Notes: a model not told the origin generated them from the letters alone. DNA of 23,471 nucleotides from Candidatus Saccharibacteria bacterium UBA2112 (GCA_002331045.1 DCYK01000018.1:1-23471), one strand, 5' to 3'; counted from the stretch's first letter, positions 6,995 through 15,941 are shown. Numbers and translations are program-made.

Positions 6995-7813
6995 ATGAAC
7001 AAACAAGCCGGTAGTGTGCACCTGATGATTATCAGTGTATTAGTGGTAGGCCTTATGGTAGCGCTTGGTTTTATTTTTTGGCAGAACATTATCGCTAAGG
7101 ATGAAGGACGGCAGGGACAGCAATCTGGCCAGTTGGCGACGGGAGAAGAGGGCGAAGACGAGGTAGTATCGGAAAAGAAAGAAACGTATTGTGGTGAGTA
7201 TGAAAAAATCTGCTTCGAATACCCAAAGCAGTGGAAGCTTAGTCAGATCCGTAACGAGGGTGAGGATGTGGCATACGACAATGTCACAATAACTAGCCCT
7301 GATGATATGGTTATCTTGCAATTTCGCTCTGGTATAGGTCCGGTTGATATATGCTGTGGACCAATACCTAAAGGTCCAGTAAAAGTTGTGGATACGGTGA
7401 AGCTGTCTCGTTTTGGTGAGATTGCTCAAAATGAGTATTTATCCGAGCGAACGCAAGAGCCATATGTGAGCAGTATCGTGGCCTCAAAGGTAGAGACTAC
7501 TTTTAGTAACCCCAGCGATCCATCAACGCAAGTAGATACGGTGACGGGCTACATTCCTCATGTTCTACTCCATAATGCGACACAGCTAGCAAAGAAACAG
7601 ACGTTTAGTGGCTATCATGGCAGCGTTGGTTTAGACAATTTGTTACCTGCGAAATATAATACAGATAGTAGTTTTATCTTCGGTACAATTACATTTGATA
7701 AAGAAACGAATCCAACAATATACAACAATTTAGAACAGGCAGAGGATGCACTAAACAATGAAACATACCAACAGGCAAAAAACATTCTATTGAGCGCGAG
7801 GTATAAAGATTAG
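6995..7813 (+). CDS. Membrane-anchored exported protein of unknown function
   Basis: A 272-residue protein beginning MNKQAGSVHL, followed by a hydrophobic segment (about residues 9-30) that would anchor it with the bulk outside the cell. A charged, low-complexity linker with Gln, Gly and Glu follows (about 35-60). Next comes a Cys-containing segment (CGEYEKICFEYPKQW), where the YPxxW pattern recalls extracellular domains common in CPR predicted surface proteins, and a CCGP motif. The four cysteines could form disulfides. TTG at 6983 is an alternative start adding four residues; ATG is preferred because AAGAAAG sits just in front of that TTG, too close to serve it. No catalytic motif is seen. 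Confidence 0.72.
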   Translation: MNKQAGSVHLMIISVLVVGLMVALGFIFWQNIIAKDEGRQGQQSGQLATGEEGEDEVVSEKKETYCGEYEKICFEYPKQWKLSQIRNEGEDVAYDNVTITSPDDMVILQFRSGIGPVDICCGPIPKGPVKVVDTVKLSRFGEIAQNEYLSERTQEPYVSSIVASKVETTFSNPSDPSTQVDTVTGYIPHVLLHNATQLAKKQTFSGYHGSVGLDNLLPAKYNTDSSFIFGTITFDKETNPTIYNNLEQAEDALNNETYQQAKNILLSARYKD

Positions 7814-7838
7814 TTCACGATCGGATAACGACCCAGTT

Positions 7839-7847
7839 TGCTATACT
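7839..7847 (+). promoter_or_regulatory. Extended -10 promoter of the ABC exporter operon
   Basis: TGCTATACT is identical to the element upstream of the first PfkB gene and ends 10 bases before ATG 7858. No -35 match is apparent. The predicted leader is about 3-4 nt. Confidence 0.6.
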
Positions 7848-7857
7848 AAGAGAGACT

Positions 7858-8613
7858 ATGGTAGATATTATTCGGGCGGAGAATTTGACTAAACGGTATG
7901 GTCGCAAGACTCCCGTAAAGGACGTAAGCTTCACTGTCAGGGAGGGGGAAGTATTCGGTATACTTGGCCCAAATGGTGCAGGCAAGACCACAACGCTTGA
8001 GATGATCGAGACATTGCGAACGATTGATGGCGGTACGGTTACTGTTGATGGCATTGATGTCGTGAAAAACCCGAAGGCGGTAAAAAAGATAATCGGCGTA
8101 CAAATGCAGTCGAGTGCCTTTTATGAAAAAGTGAATTTACGCGAACAGCTTCAGCTTTTGGCGGCTATCTATGGTGTATCGGTTGATGTAACGCAATTAC
8201 TATCTGAGGTAGAATTAACCGAGAAAGCAAATGAATATCCAGAGAAATTGTCTGGCGGTCAGAAGCAGCGATTTAGTATCGCATCTGCATTAGTGAATCA
8301 ACCGCGGGTCCTGTTTCTTGATGAGCCTACAACTGGCCTTGATCCACAGGCAAGACGCAATATGTGGGACTTAATCAAGCGACTGCAAAAACGTAATATC
8401 ACGATCGTTCTTACGACCCACTACATGGAAGAGGCGCAAATGTTATGTGACCGTGTGGCAATTATGGACGACGGCAAGATTATCGTTATGGATAAACCGA
8501 GAAAGCTCATTAAGAATCTACTGGATTCAGGATTCAAGAAAAAGGAAGTTGTCCAGCAAGCTGATCTAGAGGACGTGTTCATTAATCTAACAGGAAAGAC
8601 ATTGAGAAAGTAG
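7858..8613 (+). CDS. ABC transporter ATP-binding protein (DrrA-like, ABC-2 type)
   Basis: A 251-residue ATPase that would power the membrane partner encoded 1 base downstream. Walker A is GPNGAGKT (37-44), the Q-loop lies near Q82-Q84, the ABC signature is LSGGQKQ (131-137), Walker B is VLFLDEP (151-157), the D-loop is GLD and the switch His is H188. The C-terminal DLEDVFINLTG stretch is typical of the DrrA/NatA-like exporter subfamily used for drugs, lipids or polysaccharides. The start codon has no Shine-Dalgarno site and lies 10 bases after an extended -10, suggesting a near-leaderless mRNA. The exported substrate is unknown. Confidence 0.95.
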   Translation: MVDIIRAENLTKRYGRKTPVKDVSFTVREGEVFGILGPNGAGKTTTLEMIETLRTIDGGTVTVDGIDVVKNPKAVKKIIGVQMQSSAFYEKVNLREQLQLLAAIYGVSVDVTQLLSEVELTEKANEYPEKLSGGQKQRFSIASALVNQPRVLFLDEPTTGLDPQARRNMWDLIKRLQKRNITIVLTTHYMEEAQMLCDRVAIMDDGKIIVMDKPRKLIKNLLDSGFKKKEVVQQADLEDVFINLTGKTLRK

Positions 8614-8614
8614 C

Positions 8615-9709
8615 ATGAAGACAGCGCTCTTGTATGCAAGAATCCAGTTTCTACGAGTATTTCGTGATCCTATAACGCTCATAGTTCTTTTTTCGATTCC
8701 ATTGATCTTATTACTCGTTTTTGGTTCATTTACGACTCGTGATACAGATGACATATCGCTAAAGGTCGCCGTAATCAATAATTCAAACGAAGAGTTTGCG
8801 GCTCAATTCAAGAGAAATATAGATCAGGTAAAGGTACTCAATCAGCCAGAAACCACCGCCTCATTAAATGGAGCGAAAGAACTAATGAAAAGTGGTCAAA
8901 TCGATGGGATTATAGAATTACCAAAAGAATTTGGGAAAACAAATGAAAATGGTGTGCCGTCAGGCAGGGTGAATGTCGTCGTAGATCAGTCGGATTTGTC
9001 GACTGGTGATATTTTGATGGGTGTAATGGGCGGAATTGCAGAATCTACGAATGCTGCTCTTGGCTCGCAGCCACCAATTCAACTCGAACAACAATCGATC
9101 AGAGGAACGAACGCTCGCATGTTTGATAATTTTTATGCCATGTTTACTGCTATGGCGATTATGATGGTTGGTATTTTTGGTGTTGCAAGTGCGATACCTG
9201 CTGATAAGAAATCTGGTGTATTGCGGCGTATGCGTGTAACGCCACTTCGGTCAAGTCAAATGATTACTGGTCTCGTGCTCGCCTACTTTATCGTCACCGT
9301 TCTTTCTGTGGTTATGATGACGGCATTTGCAGGCCTGGTATTCAACATGAAAATACAGGGTAGTATTTTTGACTTTGGAGTGTTTGTATTCGTTGGGGCT
9401 GCGCTGATGATTGCGCTGGGAGTTATGGTTGGCGGATGGGCGAGGAATACGACGCAATCAGATATCTATGGACAGATTATATTTTTAGGATCATTGGCGT
9501 TCAGCGGTTTATGGGTGCCTCGAGCTTTAATGCCTGAATGGCTACAAGGGATAACGACATATTTACCGTTGACGCCTCTTATTGAAGGTATGCAGCGCAT
9601 TGTTACCGAGGGAGCTGACCTTGCCTCACTTGGACTCCAGCTTGCTATCATGGGTGCATGGCTGGTTGTTATCTTCCTTATTAGTATCAAAACATTTCGC
9701 TGGGAATGA
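8615..9709 (+). CDS. ABC-2 type transporter permease
   Basis: A 364-residue membrane subunit that pairs with the preceding ATPase. It has the ABC-2 layout: one N-terminal transmembrane helix (about 20-40), a large extracytoplasmic loop of about 130 residues (41-170), then five helices between about 170 and the C-terminus. The cytoplasmic segment KKSGVLRRMRVTPLRSS after the second helix is the conserved coupling region of DrrB/YhhJ-like permeases. The last turn, KTFRWE, matches the usual (K/R)xFRWE ending. Only 1 base separates it from the ATPase gene, so the two are co-transcribed. The substrate cannot be inferred. Confidence 0.92.
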   Translation: MKTALLYARIQFLRVFRDPITLIVLFSIPLILLLVFGSFTTRDTDDISLKVAVINNSNEEFAAQFKRNIDQVKVLNQPETTASLNGAKELMKSGQIDGIIELPKEFGKTNENGVPSGRVNVVVDQSDLSTGDILMGVMGGIAESTNAALGSQPPIQLEQQSIRGTNARMFDNFYAMFTAMAIMMVGIFGVASAIPADKKSGVLRRMRVTPLRSSQMITGLVLAYFIVTVLSVVMMTAFAGLVFNMKIQGSIFDFGVFVFVGAALMIALGVMVGGWARNTTQSDIYGQIIFLGSLAFSGLWVPRALMPEWLQGITTYLPLTPLIEGMQRIVTEGADLASLGLQLAIMGAWLVVIFLISIKTFRWE

Positions 9710-9783
9710 AGATAGCTAGTTTACCAGTGCAACGAGCCGGTACTTCATCGATTGACATATATTATCGGCATGAACCCCTGAAG

Positions 9784-9792
9784 TGCTAAAAT
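9784..9792 (+). promoter_or_regulatory. Extended -10 promoter of uvrB
   Basis: TGCTAAAAT ends 6 bases before ATG 9799, so the mRNA is predicted to start at or one base from the AUG. A TTGACA at 9755-9760 is 26 bases upstream of the -10, too far to act as its -35. No LexA-type operator was recognised. Confidence 0.6.
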
Positions 9793-9798
9793 AAAAAG

Positions 9799-11772
9799 AT
9801 GAGTCAGAAGTTCCAACTTGCCACGAACTATCAGCCGACTGGTGACCAGCCGGCGGCGATTGCGCAATTAGTGGAAGGGTTGGAGAAAGGTGAGCACGAA
9901 CAGACACTGCTGGGTGTGACAGGGAGTGGTAAGACGTTCACGATGGCGAATATTATTGCCGACCGACAAGTACCGACGTTGGTGTTAGCGCACAACAAGA
10001 CTCTCGCGGCACAGCTGTACAGTGAGTTTAAGGCGTTTTTTCCAGATAATGAGGTGCATTACTTTGTTAGTTATTTTGACTATTATCAACCGGAAGCCTA
10101 CATCAGTTCCAGCGACACCTATATCGAAAAAGACAGCAAGATTAACGAGGAGATTGATCGTTTGCGTCATGCCGCAACGAGTGCACTACTGACACGGCGT
10201 GATGTGATTATTGTAGCCAGTGTGAGCTGTATTTATGGTATTGGTAGTCCGGATGATTACGCCGACATGTCAATTCACCTCACGACAGGTGAGCGTCGCT
10301 TGCAGGACAAGTTTATTCGTCAACTAACTGATATTCAATATCAGCGTAACGATATTGATTTTGCACGCGGTACGTTCCGAGTGAAGGGCGATGTGGTCGA
10401 TGTATTTCCAGCTGGTAGTGATGTGGCCTACCGAATTGAGTTTTTTGGCGATGAGCTTGAGCGCATGACGCGTATTGATCCGCTGACGGGTGAGATATTG
10501 GGAGAGCCACATGAGCTGCAGATATTTCCATCTAGCCACTATGTGACGCCAAAGGAAAAACTTGCCCGGGCAATTGAAAATATTCAAGCTGAGTTTGACG
10601 AGCGCATTGCGTTTTTTGAGAAGCATGACAAGCACCTGGAGGCGCAACGACTCGCCCAACGAACAAAGTACGATATCGAAATGCTTGAGCAGACAGGCTT
10701 CGTCAAAGGTATCGAGAACTATAGTCGTTATTTGACAAACCGTGAGCCAGGCGAACAGCCCGCGACGCTCCTCGACTACTTTCCTGATGATTGGCTGCTT
10801 CTTATTGATGAAAGTCATCAGACGTTACCGCAGGTCCGCGGTATGTATAACGGTGATCGTGCGCGAAAAGAAGTGTTGGTAGAGTATGGATTTCGCTTAC
10901 CATCGGCGCTGGATAATCGCCCGCTTCGTTTTGATGAGTTTGAGCGACACATTAATCAAACTATCTATGTATCGGCAACGCCAGGTGAGTATGAGTTAGC
11001 GCATAGTCCCAAACCGGCACAGCAGATTATTCGTCCAACAGGATTACTCGATCCACAGATTATTATTCGTCCAACCAAAGGGCAAATTGATGACCTGATT
11101 GCTGAAATTCGCGACCGCATCGAGAAAAAACAACGCGTACTCGTGACCACTTTGACAAAACGTATGGCCGAAGACCTCAGCCAGTACTTGCAAGACCTGA
11201 GTATCAAGACGGCGTATATCCATAGTGATATCGACACACTGGAGCGTGGTGATATTTTGCGTGATTTACGTGCTGGCGTGTATGATGTGCTGGTCGGTAT
11301 TAACTTGTTACGTGAAGGCTTAGACTTGCCAGAAGTCAGTATGGTGGCAATTATGGATGCCGACAAGGAAGGGTTCCTCCGCAGTGAAAGCGCGCTTATC
11401 CAGACAATTGGTCGCGCGGCTCGTCACGTTGATGGCACGGTATATTTGTATGCCGATACTGTGACTAGATCGATGCAGGCGGCAATCGACGAAACAAATC
11501 GTCGGCGGGCTATCCAGGAAGCATATAATAAAGAACATGATATTACACCTCGCAGTGTCGACAAAGAGATCGGTGAAGGTCTTCGGGCTATTATCCCGAT
11601 GAAAGAGGATGACAAAAAGCCAAAGTTAGATCTCAAGAAGATTCCAAAAGATGAATACGGTAGTCTGATTAAGGACTTGGAGGGTCAAATGAATTTGGCA
11701 AGCGCTAATCTGGAGTTCGAAAAGGCTGCTGAACTAAGGGATTTGATTACGGAAATTCGTAATAAGATGTGA
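9799..11772 (+). CDS. uvrB: Excinuclease ABC subunit B (UvrB)
   Basis: A 657-residue DNA damage-recognition helicase-like ATPase of nucleotide excision repair, which receives damaged DNA from UvrA and recruits UvrC. Walker A is GVTGSGKTF (39-47); the damage-probing beta-hairpin with its aromatic residues is [15 protein letters not shown] (88-102); DESHQ (337-341) is the Walker B-like box; helicase motifs V-VI appear as [11 protein letters not shown] and QTIGRAARH. The C-terminal UVR coiled coil that binds UvrC is present in the last 40 residues. Length and motif order match the family, so it should be functional. It is a single-gene unit with its own near-leaderless start. Confidence 0.98.
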   Translation: MSQKFQLATNYQPTGDQPAAIAQLVEGLEKGEHEQTLLGVTGSGKTFTMANIIADRQVPTLVLAHNKTLAAQLYSEFKAFFPDNEVHYFVSYFDYYQPEAYISSSDTYIEKDSKINEEIDRLRHAATSALLTRRDVIIVASVSCIYGIGSPDDYADMSIHLTTGERRLQDKFIRQLTDIQYQRNDIDFARGTFRVKGDVVDVFPAGSDVAYRIEFFGDELERMTRIDPLTGEILGEPHELQIFPSSHYVTPKEKLARAIENIQAEFDERIAFFEKHDKHLEAQRLAQRTKYDIEMLEQTGFVKGIENYSRYLTNREPGEQPATLLDYFPDDWLLLIDESHQTLPQVRGMYNGDRARKEVLVEYGFRLPSALDNRPLRFDEFERHINQTIYVSATPGEYELAHSPKPAQQIIRPTGLLDPQIIIRPTKGQIDDLIAEIRDRIEKKQRVLVTTLTKRMAEDLSQYLQDLSIKTAYIHSDIDTLERGDILRDLRAGVYDVLVGINLLREGLDLPEVSMVAIMDADKEGFLRSESALIQTIGRAARHVDGTVYLYADTVTRSMQAAIDETNRRRAIQEAYNKEHDITPRSVDKEIGEGLRAIIPMKEDDKKPKLDLKKIPKDEYGSLIKDLEGQMNLASANLEFEKAAELRDLITEIRNKM

Positions 11773-11794
11773 CGGCCCTACACGATTTATTCCT

Positions 11795-11817
11795 CTTATG
11801 CTACACTAGTGCATAAG
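11795..11817 (+). promoter_or_regulatory. Extended -10 promoter framed by an inverted repeat
   Basis: TGCTACACT (11799-11807) ends 11 bases before ATG 11819. A perfect 7-base inverted repeat, CTTATGC (11795-11801) and GCATAAG (11811-11817), with 9 bases between, straddles the -10 and the expected start site. This is a good position for a repressor operator, or it could form a short 5' hairpin. Confidence 0.5.
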
Positions 11818-11818
11818 C

Positions 11819-14368
11819 ATGGAAGATTCGTCGACGAACCCCTACATCCCACAGGAATCCCAGGATGTTAGACAAAAGGTGTATCAGCGCCAGTCACCAT
11901 TGGGCCGTATCGTAAAGTGGTTATTGATCGCTACTATTGCACTTGCTCTTCTGGTTGGTATTGGGCTGTTTTTTGTTGTACCGCGAACGACGGCAGTTGA
12001 TAATGACGCTCGTCAACAGCTTGCAGATATACTGCAGCCACCCGAACAAACACTCAAGCGCGTCAATGTTCAGTCGGAGGTGGGATTCCAGCTGAACTAT
12101 GATAATCGATTGTATAGTAGCTATGCAGAGGTTGGTGATAGTACGGCTGGGACGGATGAAAGCGTAGCAGTGCTTTCGGGCCAGACCTATGAGAACAATG
12201 ATCTTCGTATTGCTCGTGCTTATAATTATGTACGTATTCGGCCAATCGAGAGCGTTGAAGCGTCGCGTGCGCTCACAACATTACCGCCCGAATTCGAATT
12301 ATTTGCAACGACGAGTGATCAGGAACTCACTGAAGCCGCGAAGCTTACCGAGAATAAGGGTCTATCAAAATTGAGCTTGTTTGTGAAGATGGACAGTGAT
12401 AGGCGCCTCGCTAAAAGAGTAGCTGATGATAATACTGTCGTGACAATTGAGGCAACCAAAGCATCAAATACAACAATTAACGATGTTGAGTATCAGCGCG
12501 TTCGCTATACCACGACCAACGAAAACTATCGAATTACAAACGTAAAGTATGATGAATGTTACTATACGATACAGTACGATCAGCCATACTCGATTTGTAT
12601 TAGTAACGTTCGGCCGGCGAACGTGAGCGCTGCCAGCCTGGTCGAGCAAGTGTTTGATTCGGTTGTATATGAACAGGCGGCAACGATTATCGACCAGTCA
12701 ACAGATGAAACTTCAACGAATGATGATCAAACAACTTCTTTTCATCCCTCGATAACGCTTGCTCAGGCAACGTCGAACGAAGAGTCTGACGCAGCAACAG
12801 AAGAAACCAAGCAAGGTGAAGTATCTTCTGATACGACTTCTGAAGAACCAGAGGAATCGGCACTGCTAACAGTTACCCCTCAGTACTACAGTGATGGCAA
12901 GACATTAAAATCGATTGCAAAAGCGCAACCAAGTGTGGTTCGGGTGGGGATGCTTTACTGCGCTGACCTTGCACTGAAGTTTGAAGATGGCGAGACTGCA
13001 ACAACCCTCTCCGATGCCTGTGTTGGGAACATAGCAAGTGGAGCATTTGTCTCGCAGGATGGCTATATCGCGACAACTGGCCACGCAATTCTCGCTCAAA
13101 AGAAAGCAGCCATTAATGGCTACATTAATTTTGCTCCTGATCGTCAATTGATGCTCGATAGATTACAGCGCGTACTCGACTATCTTCTCGATGCAAAAAT
13201 TATTCTTGATTCTGATGCAGAGTACTTGGCGACAGGTGCATCGACTGGCGATCAAGAAGCATTGGCTAAAATTCAAAACATCGGTTCAATTATCCCCGAT
13301 GATTACATCACTCCGATAGATGAAGAATATTCGTATGCAATTCAGCCGTCCGACAAGCCAATTGTCGTTAATCGAAGTGATACCTTTAAGCCATCGTTTG
13401 CTTATTCGGATAGTGTGCTAAAGGCGGAATTTGTCGCCGCTAATTACGATGCAGAAAAGTCTGTCCAGTATACTTTTGGCAGTGAGACACCGAGGGCTGA
13501 TATTGGATTACTGAAGGTAGATGGCAACTTCCCGGACGTGCCAATAGCTACAGATGAAAATGCCCAGGCAAATGACATCATCGCAGCGGTTGGATTCACG
13601 GCATACACTGACACGACGCTGACAATCGACAAAGTGCGCAATTTGCCAATTGCAAATGTTAGTCGTGTAGAGCAGGCATATCAGCAGGACGGTGTTCGAT
13701 TCATCCAGACTGATCGTCCGGTACTACCTGGTCACGACGGAGCCCCTGTACTTGACAGTAGTGGTCGACTTATGGGCTTTGCCGTGTATGGACTGCTGTA
13801 TTGTCCCGATCAGGCATGTTTCTCTAATGGTACCGTTCGTTCATCTACTGAACTAGTTGAATTATTGAAAGAAAATAATATTTCTCTTCAAACCGGTAGC
13901 TCAATAGCAAATACATGGCGTGAGGGCGTTGATGAATTCTTTGCAGCTAATTACAGTGCAAGTGCTAGTTCATTTGCATCAGTGGATGACGAGTATCGGT
14001 TTAATCGATGGGCATCACCATTGGAAGATCTATCAACTGACCTACAGGGCAGTGCAAAGGACACGTCACTCATGAATCAGTTGCAGGTTGCAATGATTGT
14101 GTCACTCATATCGCTTACAATCATCACTGTACTGCTAGCAATCTTGTTTTGGTTACATAAGCGACGCATTAGTATGCTCCAAGTTGGTCATTATGGTACC
14201 GAAGCAACCGTGGTTCAAAATCCACAACCCAACGTATCGCCTCAGTCGAATCCTGTACCGCCACAACAAAACCCTGCACAGCCATCACCCACTCAGTCGC
14301 CGCAGCCACCAACCCAGCCTAATCAATCACTGCAGTCACCGTCGGACGAAGATCCGTTTTATAAATAA
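11819..14368 (+). CDS. Double-spanning trypsin/HtrA-like protein, probable pseudoprotease
   Basis: An 849-residue protein with transmembrane helices at about 33-54 and 756-779, so both ends are cytoplasmic and about 700 residues face outside. Residues 85-285 form an unrecognised domain, 290-347 an acidic Ser/Thr/Glu linker, and 366-690 a trypsin-like fold. The fold shows SGAFVSQDGYIATTGHAIL (His422, compare DGYILTNxH), ADIGLLKVD (Asp561) and LPGHDGAPVLD where HtrA proteins have NPGNSGGPL. The nucleophile position is Asp640 (GAC), so normal serine protease activity is not expected. An insertion of about 120 residues lies between the His and Asp strands. Cysteine pairs C247/C260, C381/C401 and C662/C667 could be disulfides. 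The cytoplasmic tail (800-849) is rich in Pro, Gln and Ser. Confidence 0.8.
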   Translation: MEDSSTNPYIPQESQDVRQKVYQRQSPLGRIVKWLLIATIALALLVGIGLFFVVPRTTAVDNDARQQLADILQPPEQTLKRVNVQSEVGFQLNYDNRLYSSYAEVGDSTAGTDESVAVLSGQTYENNDLRIARAYNYVRIRPIESVEASRALTTLPPEFELFATTSDQELTEAAKLTENKGLSKLSLFVKMDSDRRLAKRVADDNTVVTIEATKASNTTINDVEYQRVRYTTTNENYRITNVKYDECYYTIQYDQPYSICISNVRPANVSAASLVEQVFDSVVYEQAATIIDQSTDETSTNDDQTTSFHPSITLAQATSNEESDAATEETKQGEVSSDTTSEEPEESALLTVTPQYYSDGKTLKSIAKAQPSVVRVGMLYCADLALKFEDGETATTLSDACVGNIASGAFVSQDGYIATTGHAILAQKKAAINGYINFAPDRQLMLDRLQRVLDYLLDAKIILDSDAEYLATGASTGDQEALAKIQNIGSIIPDDYITPIDEEYSYAIQPSDKPIVVNRSDTFKPSFAYSDSVLKAEFVAANYDAEKSVQYTFGSETPRADIGLLKVDGNFPDVPIATDENAQANDIIAAVGFTAYTDTTLTIDKVRNLPIANVSRVEQAYQQDGVRFIQTDRPVLPGHDGAPVLDSSGRLMGFAVYGLLYCPDQACFSNGTVRSSTELVELLKENNISLQTGSSIANTWREGVDEFFAANYSASASSFASVDDEYRFNRWASPLEDLSTDLQGSAKDTSLMNQLQVAMIVSLISLTIITVLLAILFWLHKRRISMLQVGHYGTEATVVQNPQPNVSPQSNPVPPQQNPAQPSPTQSPQPPTQPNQSLQSPSDEDPFYK

Positions 14369-14409
14369 GCATAGATAGAAAACTCTCATCTACTGATTGA
14401 TTTGTTTCA

Positions 14410-14418
14410 TGCTACAAT
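14410..14418 (+). promoter_or_regulatory. Extended -10 promoter with a long leader
   Basis: TGCTACAAT lies 37 bases before ATG 14456. The same -10 type is used as in the near-leaderless genes, but here a leader of about 30 nt carries a strong Shine-Dalgarno site. It is a useful internal contrast. Confidence 0.6.
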
Positions 14419-14445
14419 AGCATTAACTTTGGGGTTTAAAAATTT

Positions 14446-14450
14446 GGAGG
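14446..14450 (+). promoter_or_regulatory. Strong Shine-Dalgarno site GGAGG
   Basis: GGAGG with 5-base spacing to ATG 14456 decides this start over an in-frame TTG at 14402, which lies upstream of the -10. Confidence 0.8.
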
Positions 14451-14455
14451 ATAGT

Positions 14456-15394
14456 ATGTTGATAGAGCGACAGCGTATGACACGAAGGGAGGCAATCCGG
14501 CGTTTTCGTCCAGGACGACCGGCGATGGATTCGGAGCCAGTGAATGAGATGGATAGGCAACTACGTGAAAAGAGTGTAGCGGCTATTGCTCTGACTAATA
14601 CCTTGGGTGATTATCAGCGTCTCTATGGACTCTACGATATTGTATTGGCCGAACATCCAGATTTTCTTGCATGGTCGAGGGGGCGTTTTAATAAAAAAGG
14701 TGTGCCCGAAGATGGGCATGTCAGAAAAGAGCTTCATTTTGCAGCTGATGGACAGCAAGATGACGATCCAAAAGATATATTCCACCTCAATAATAGCCTA
14801 GAAGCGAGGTGGCTGGAAACGGGACGAGGTAGGTTCTCTGCCGATGTGGAGTTATTTATGGAAACGGCGCGGGCAATGCGTCACGAGACAATAGACGTCA
14901 CCAGAGCAATGATAAAAGAGCTGTCTGACCCAGACCACGAGGGGGCGTATGTGGGGATGGACGAAGCTTATCATCCAGCAAATCTCTTTCTTGTGACGCA
15001 GCGATTAATACGATACGATCCCTATATAGATTTAGGTATTGATTATGATCTTGCAAAGATTCATACCGACAAAGGCGGCGTCACTATCCAAGAAAATGCC
15101 ACAGGGCCGGGTCTCTATAGGCAGCTGCTAGGTCAAGTAGGGCCACGGTTTGATAAGTTTCCTGTTCCTTGGGAAAATGGACAGTCACAAGTTTTCTTTG
15201 GGCAAGCCCATGAAGCAGTGTACGGCACAGTTAATAATCCCATTCGGGCGCTCAGCCATGGTGTACTTGCGCAACCCGGGGCTGGCTATCGATATACAAC
15301 AGTATCATTTAATGACATGCCGCTTGCTGATTTGAAAATTACGAGTCGGGAAACGCAAGTTTCGCGTACTGATGACGAGAATCTCAACGTTTAG
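14456..15394 (+). CDS. Putative 2OG-Fe(II)/isopenicillin N synthase-like oxygenase
   Basis: A 312-residue soluble protein. The C-terminal half carries the pattern of the 2-oxoglutarate/Fe(II) dioxygenase jelly roll: KIHTDKGGVTI (His203-x-Asp205, the HxD iron ligands), then LSHGV (His268) and YRYTTVSFND (Arg279-x-Thr281, compare the RxS cosubstrate motif 9-11 residues after the second His). FLVTQRLIRYDP before it matches the usual LRxxxYPP strand, and GRFSADVELFMETARAM resembles the preceding helix. The assignment is by eye and moderate. The substrate is unknown; an O2-dependent enzyme is unexpected in a mostly fermentative lineage. It ends 11 bases inside the convergent GtrA-like gene. Confidence 0.55.
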   Translation: MLIERQRMTRREAIRRFRPGRPAMDSEPVNEMDRQLREKSVAAIALTNTLGDYQRLYGLYDIVLAEHPDFLAWSRGRFNKKGVPEDGHVRKELHFAADGQQDDDPKDIFHLNNSLEARWLETGRGRFSADVELFMETARAMRHETIDVTRAMIKELSDPDHEGAYVGMDEAYHPANLFLVTQRLIRYDPYIDLGIDYDLAKIHTDKGGVTIQENATGPGLYRQLLGQVGPRFDKFPVPWENGQSQVFFGQAHEAVYGTVNNPIRALSHGVLAQPGAGYRYTTVSFNDMPLADLKITSRETQVSRTDDENLNV

Positions 15395-15863
15395 CTATCT
15401 TCGATGAAGAAGACTTTGACTTTTGTTTTTGCCTAGCTGGTGCAAATACCCAGAATTTAAATCCAATGAATGTCCAAGTAATCGAGAGCGCAGCAGAGAT
15501 AAATTGTCCGATATAGGGTGAAATGCCAAAGAGTTCTTTGAGCTGAATAGTGATATTAAAGGTCAAAAGCGCCGTGATACTCATAAAAATAATGAACCGA
15601 GTCATGACAGTTGATTTATCGCGTTGTCCGCGAGTCTTATTGAATACCCATATGTCACTAACAATAAAAAAGGCAAAATATGCCAAGATGGTGGCTACAA
15701 GCAGGGCTGTTTGTGTTTTGATACCGAATGTTTTATCGAACAACGCAAATAATGCATAGGTACCCCAAAAAGGAATATTGCCTGCAATCTGTAATTTGAT
15801 GAACTCAAATGATCCCTGGATGAGGCTTTTTCGTCTCTTTTTGAGTAAGTCGAGGATAAGCAT
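15384..15863 (-). CDS. GtrA-like four-helix membrane protein
   Basis: A 159-residue hydrophobic protein with four predicted transmembrane segments (about 28-45, 52-75, 86-106 and 117-138). The family hallmarks are seen: FIKLQIAGNIPFWGTY near the start, DIWVFN after helix 2, and FIGFKFWVF at the end of helix 4, followed by a Lys/Ser-rich cytoplasmic tail. GtrA-like proteins are thought to help move or flip polyprenyl-linked sugars for surface glycans. The start ATG at 15863 lies 7 bases from a divergent extended -10 and has no Shine-Dalgarno site. The 3' end overlaps the convergent gene by 11 bases. Confidence 0.82.
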   Translation of the reverse strand: MLILDLLKKRRKSLIQGSFEFIKLQIAGNIPFWGTYALFALFDKTFGIKTQTALLVATILAYFAFFIVSDIWVFNKTRGQRDKSTVMTRFIIFMSITALLTFNITIQLKELFGISPYIGQFISAALSITWTFIGFKFWVFAPARQKQKSKSSSSKIAKR

Positions 15864-15870
15864 TATCCAA

Positions 15871-15879
15871 AGTATAACA
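15871..15879 (-). promoter_or_regulatory. Extended -10 promoter of the GtrA-like gene (reverse strand)
   Basis: On the reverse strand TGTTATACT ends 7 bases before the ATG, predicting a leaderless mRNA. It is arranged back to back with the gatC promoter within 78 bases. Confidence 0.6.
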
Positions 15880-15925
15880 GTAAGTATAGGAAGCTCCTAG
15901 TTTGATATATGAGCGACTGTAATTA

Positions 15926-15934
15926 TGCTATAAT
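15926..15934 (+). promoter_or_regulatory. Extended -10 promoter of the gat operon
   Basis: TGCTATAAT, a perfect TATAAT with the TGn extension, ends 7 bases before ATG 15942. There is no -35 match at normal spacing and no Shine-Dalgarno site, so gatC mRNA should begin at its AUG. Confidence 0.72.
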
Positions 15935-15941
15935 CGGACAT

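Noticed and set aside
9755..9792. TTGACA as a -35 box for uvrB
   Set aside because: Spacing to TAAAAT is 26 bases, far outside the working range; the extended -10 alone explains the promoter better.
9710..9798. LexA/SOS operator upstream of uvrB
   Set aside because: I searched by eye for a GAAC-N4-GTTC or CTG-N10-CAG type palindrome and found none convincing.
10324..10818. Reverse-strand open frame of 164 codons inside uvrB
   Set aside because: It has no recognisable domain and is fully contained in a strongly conserved gene.
14402..14455. Upstream TTG start for the oxygenase-like protein
   Set aside because: It lies upstream of the -10 element; GGAGG five bases before ATG 14456 fixes the start.
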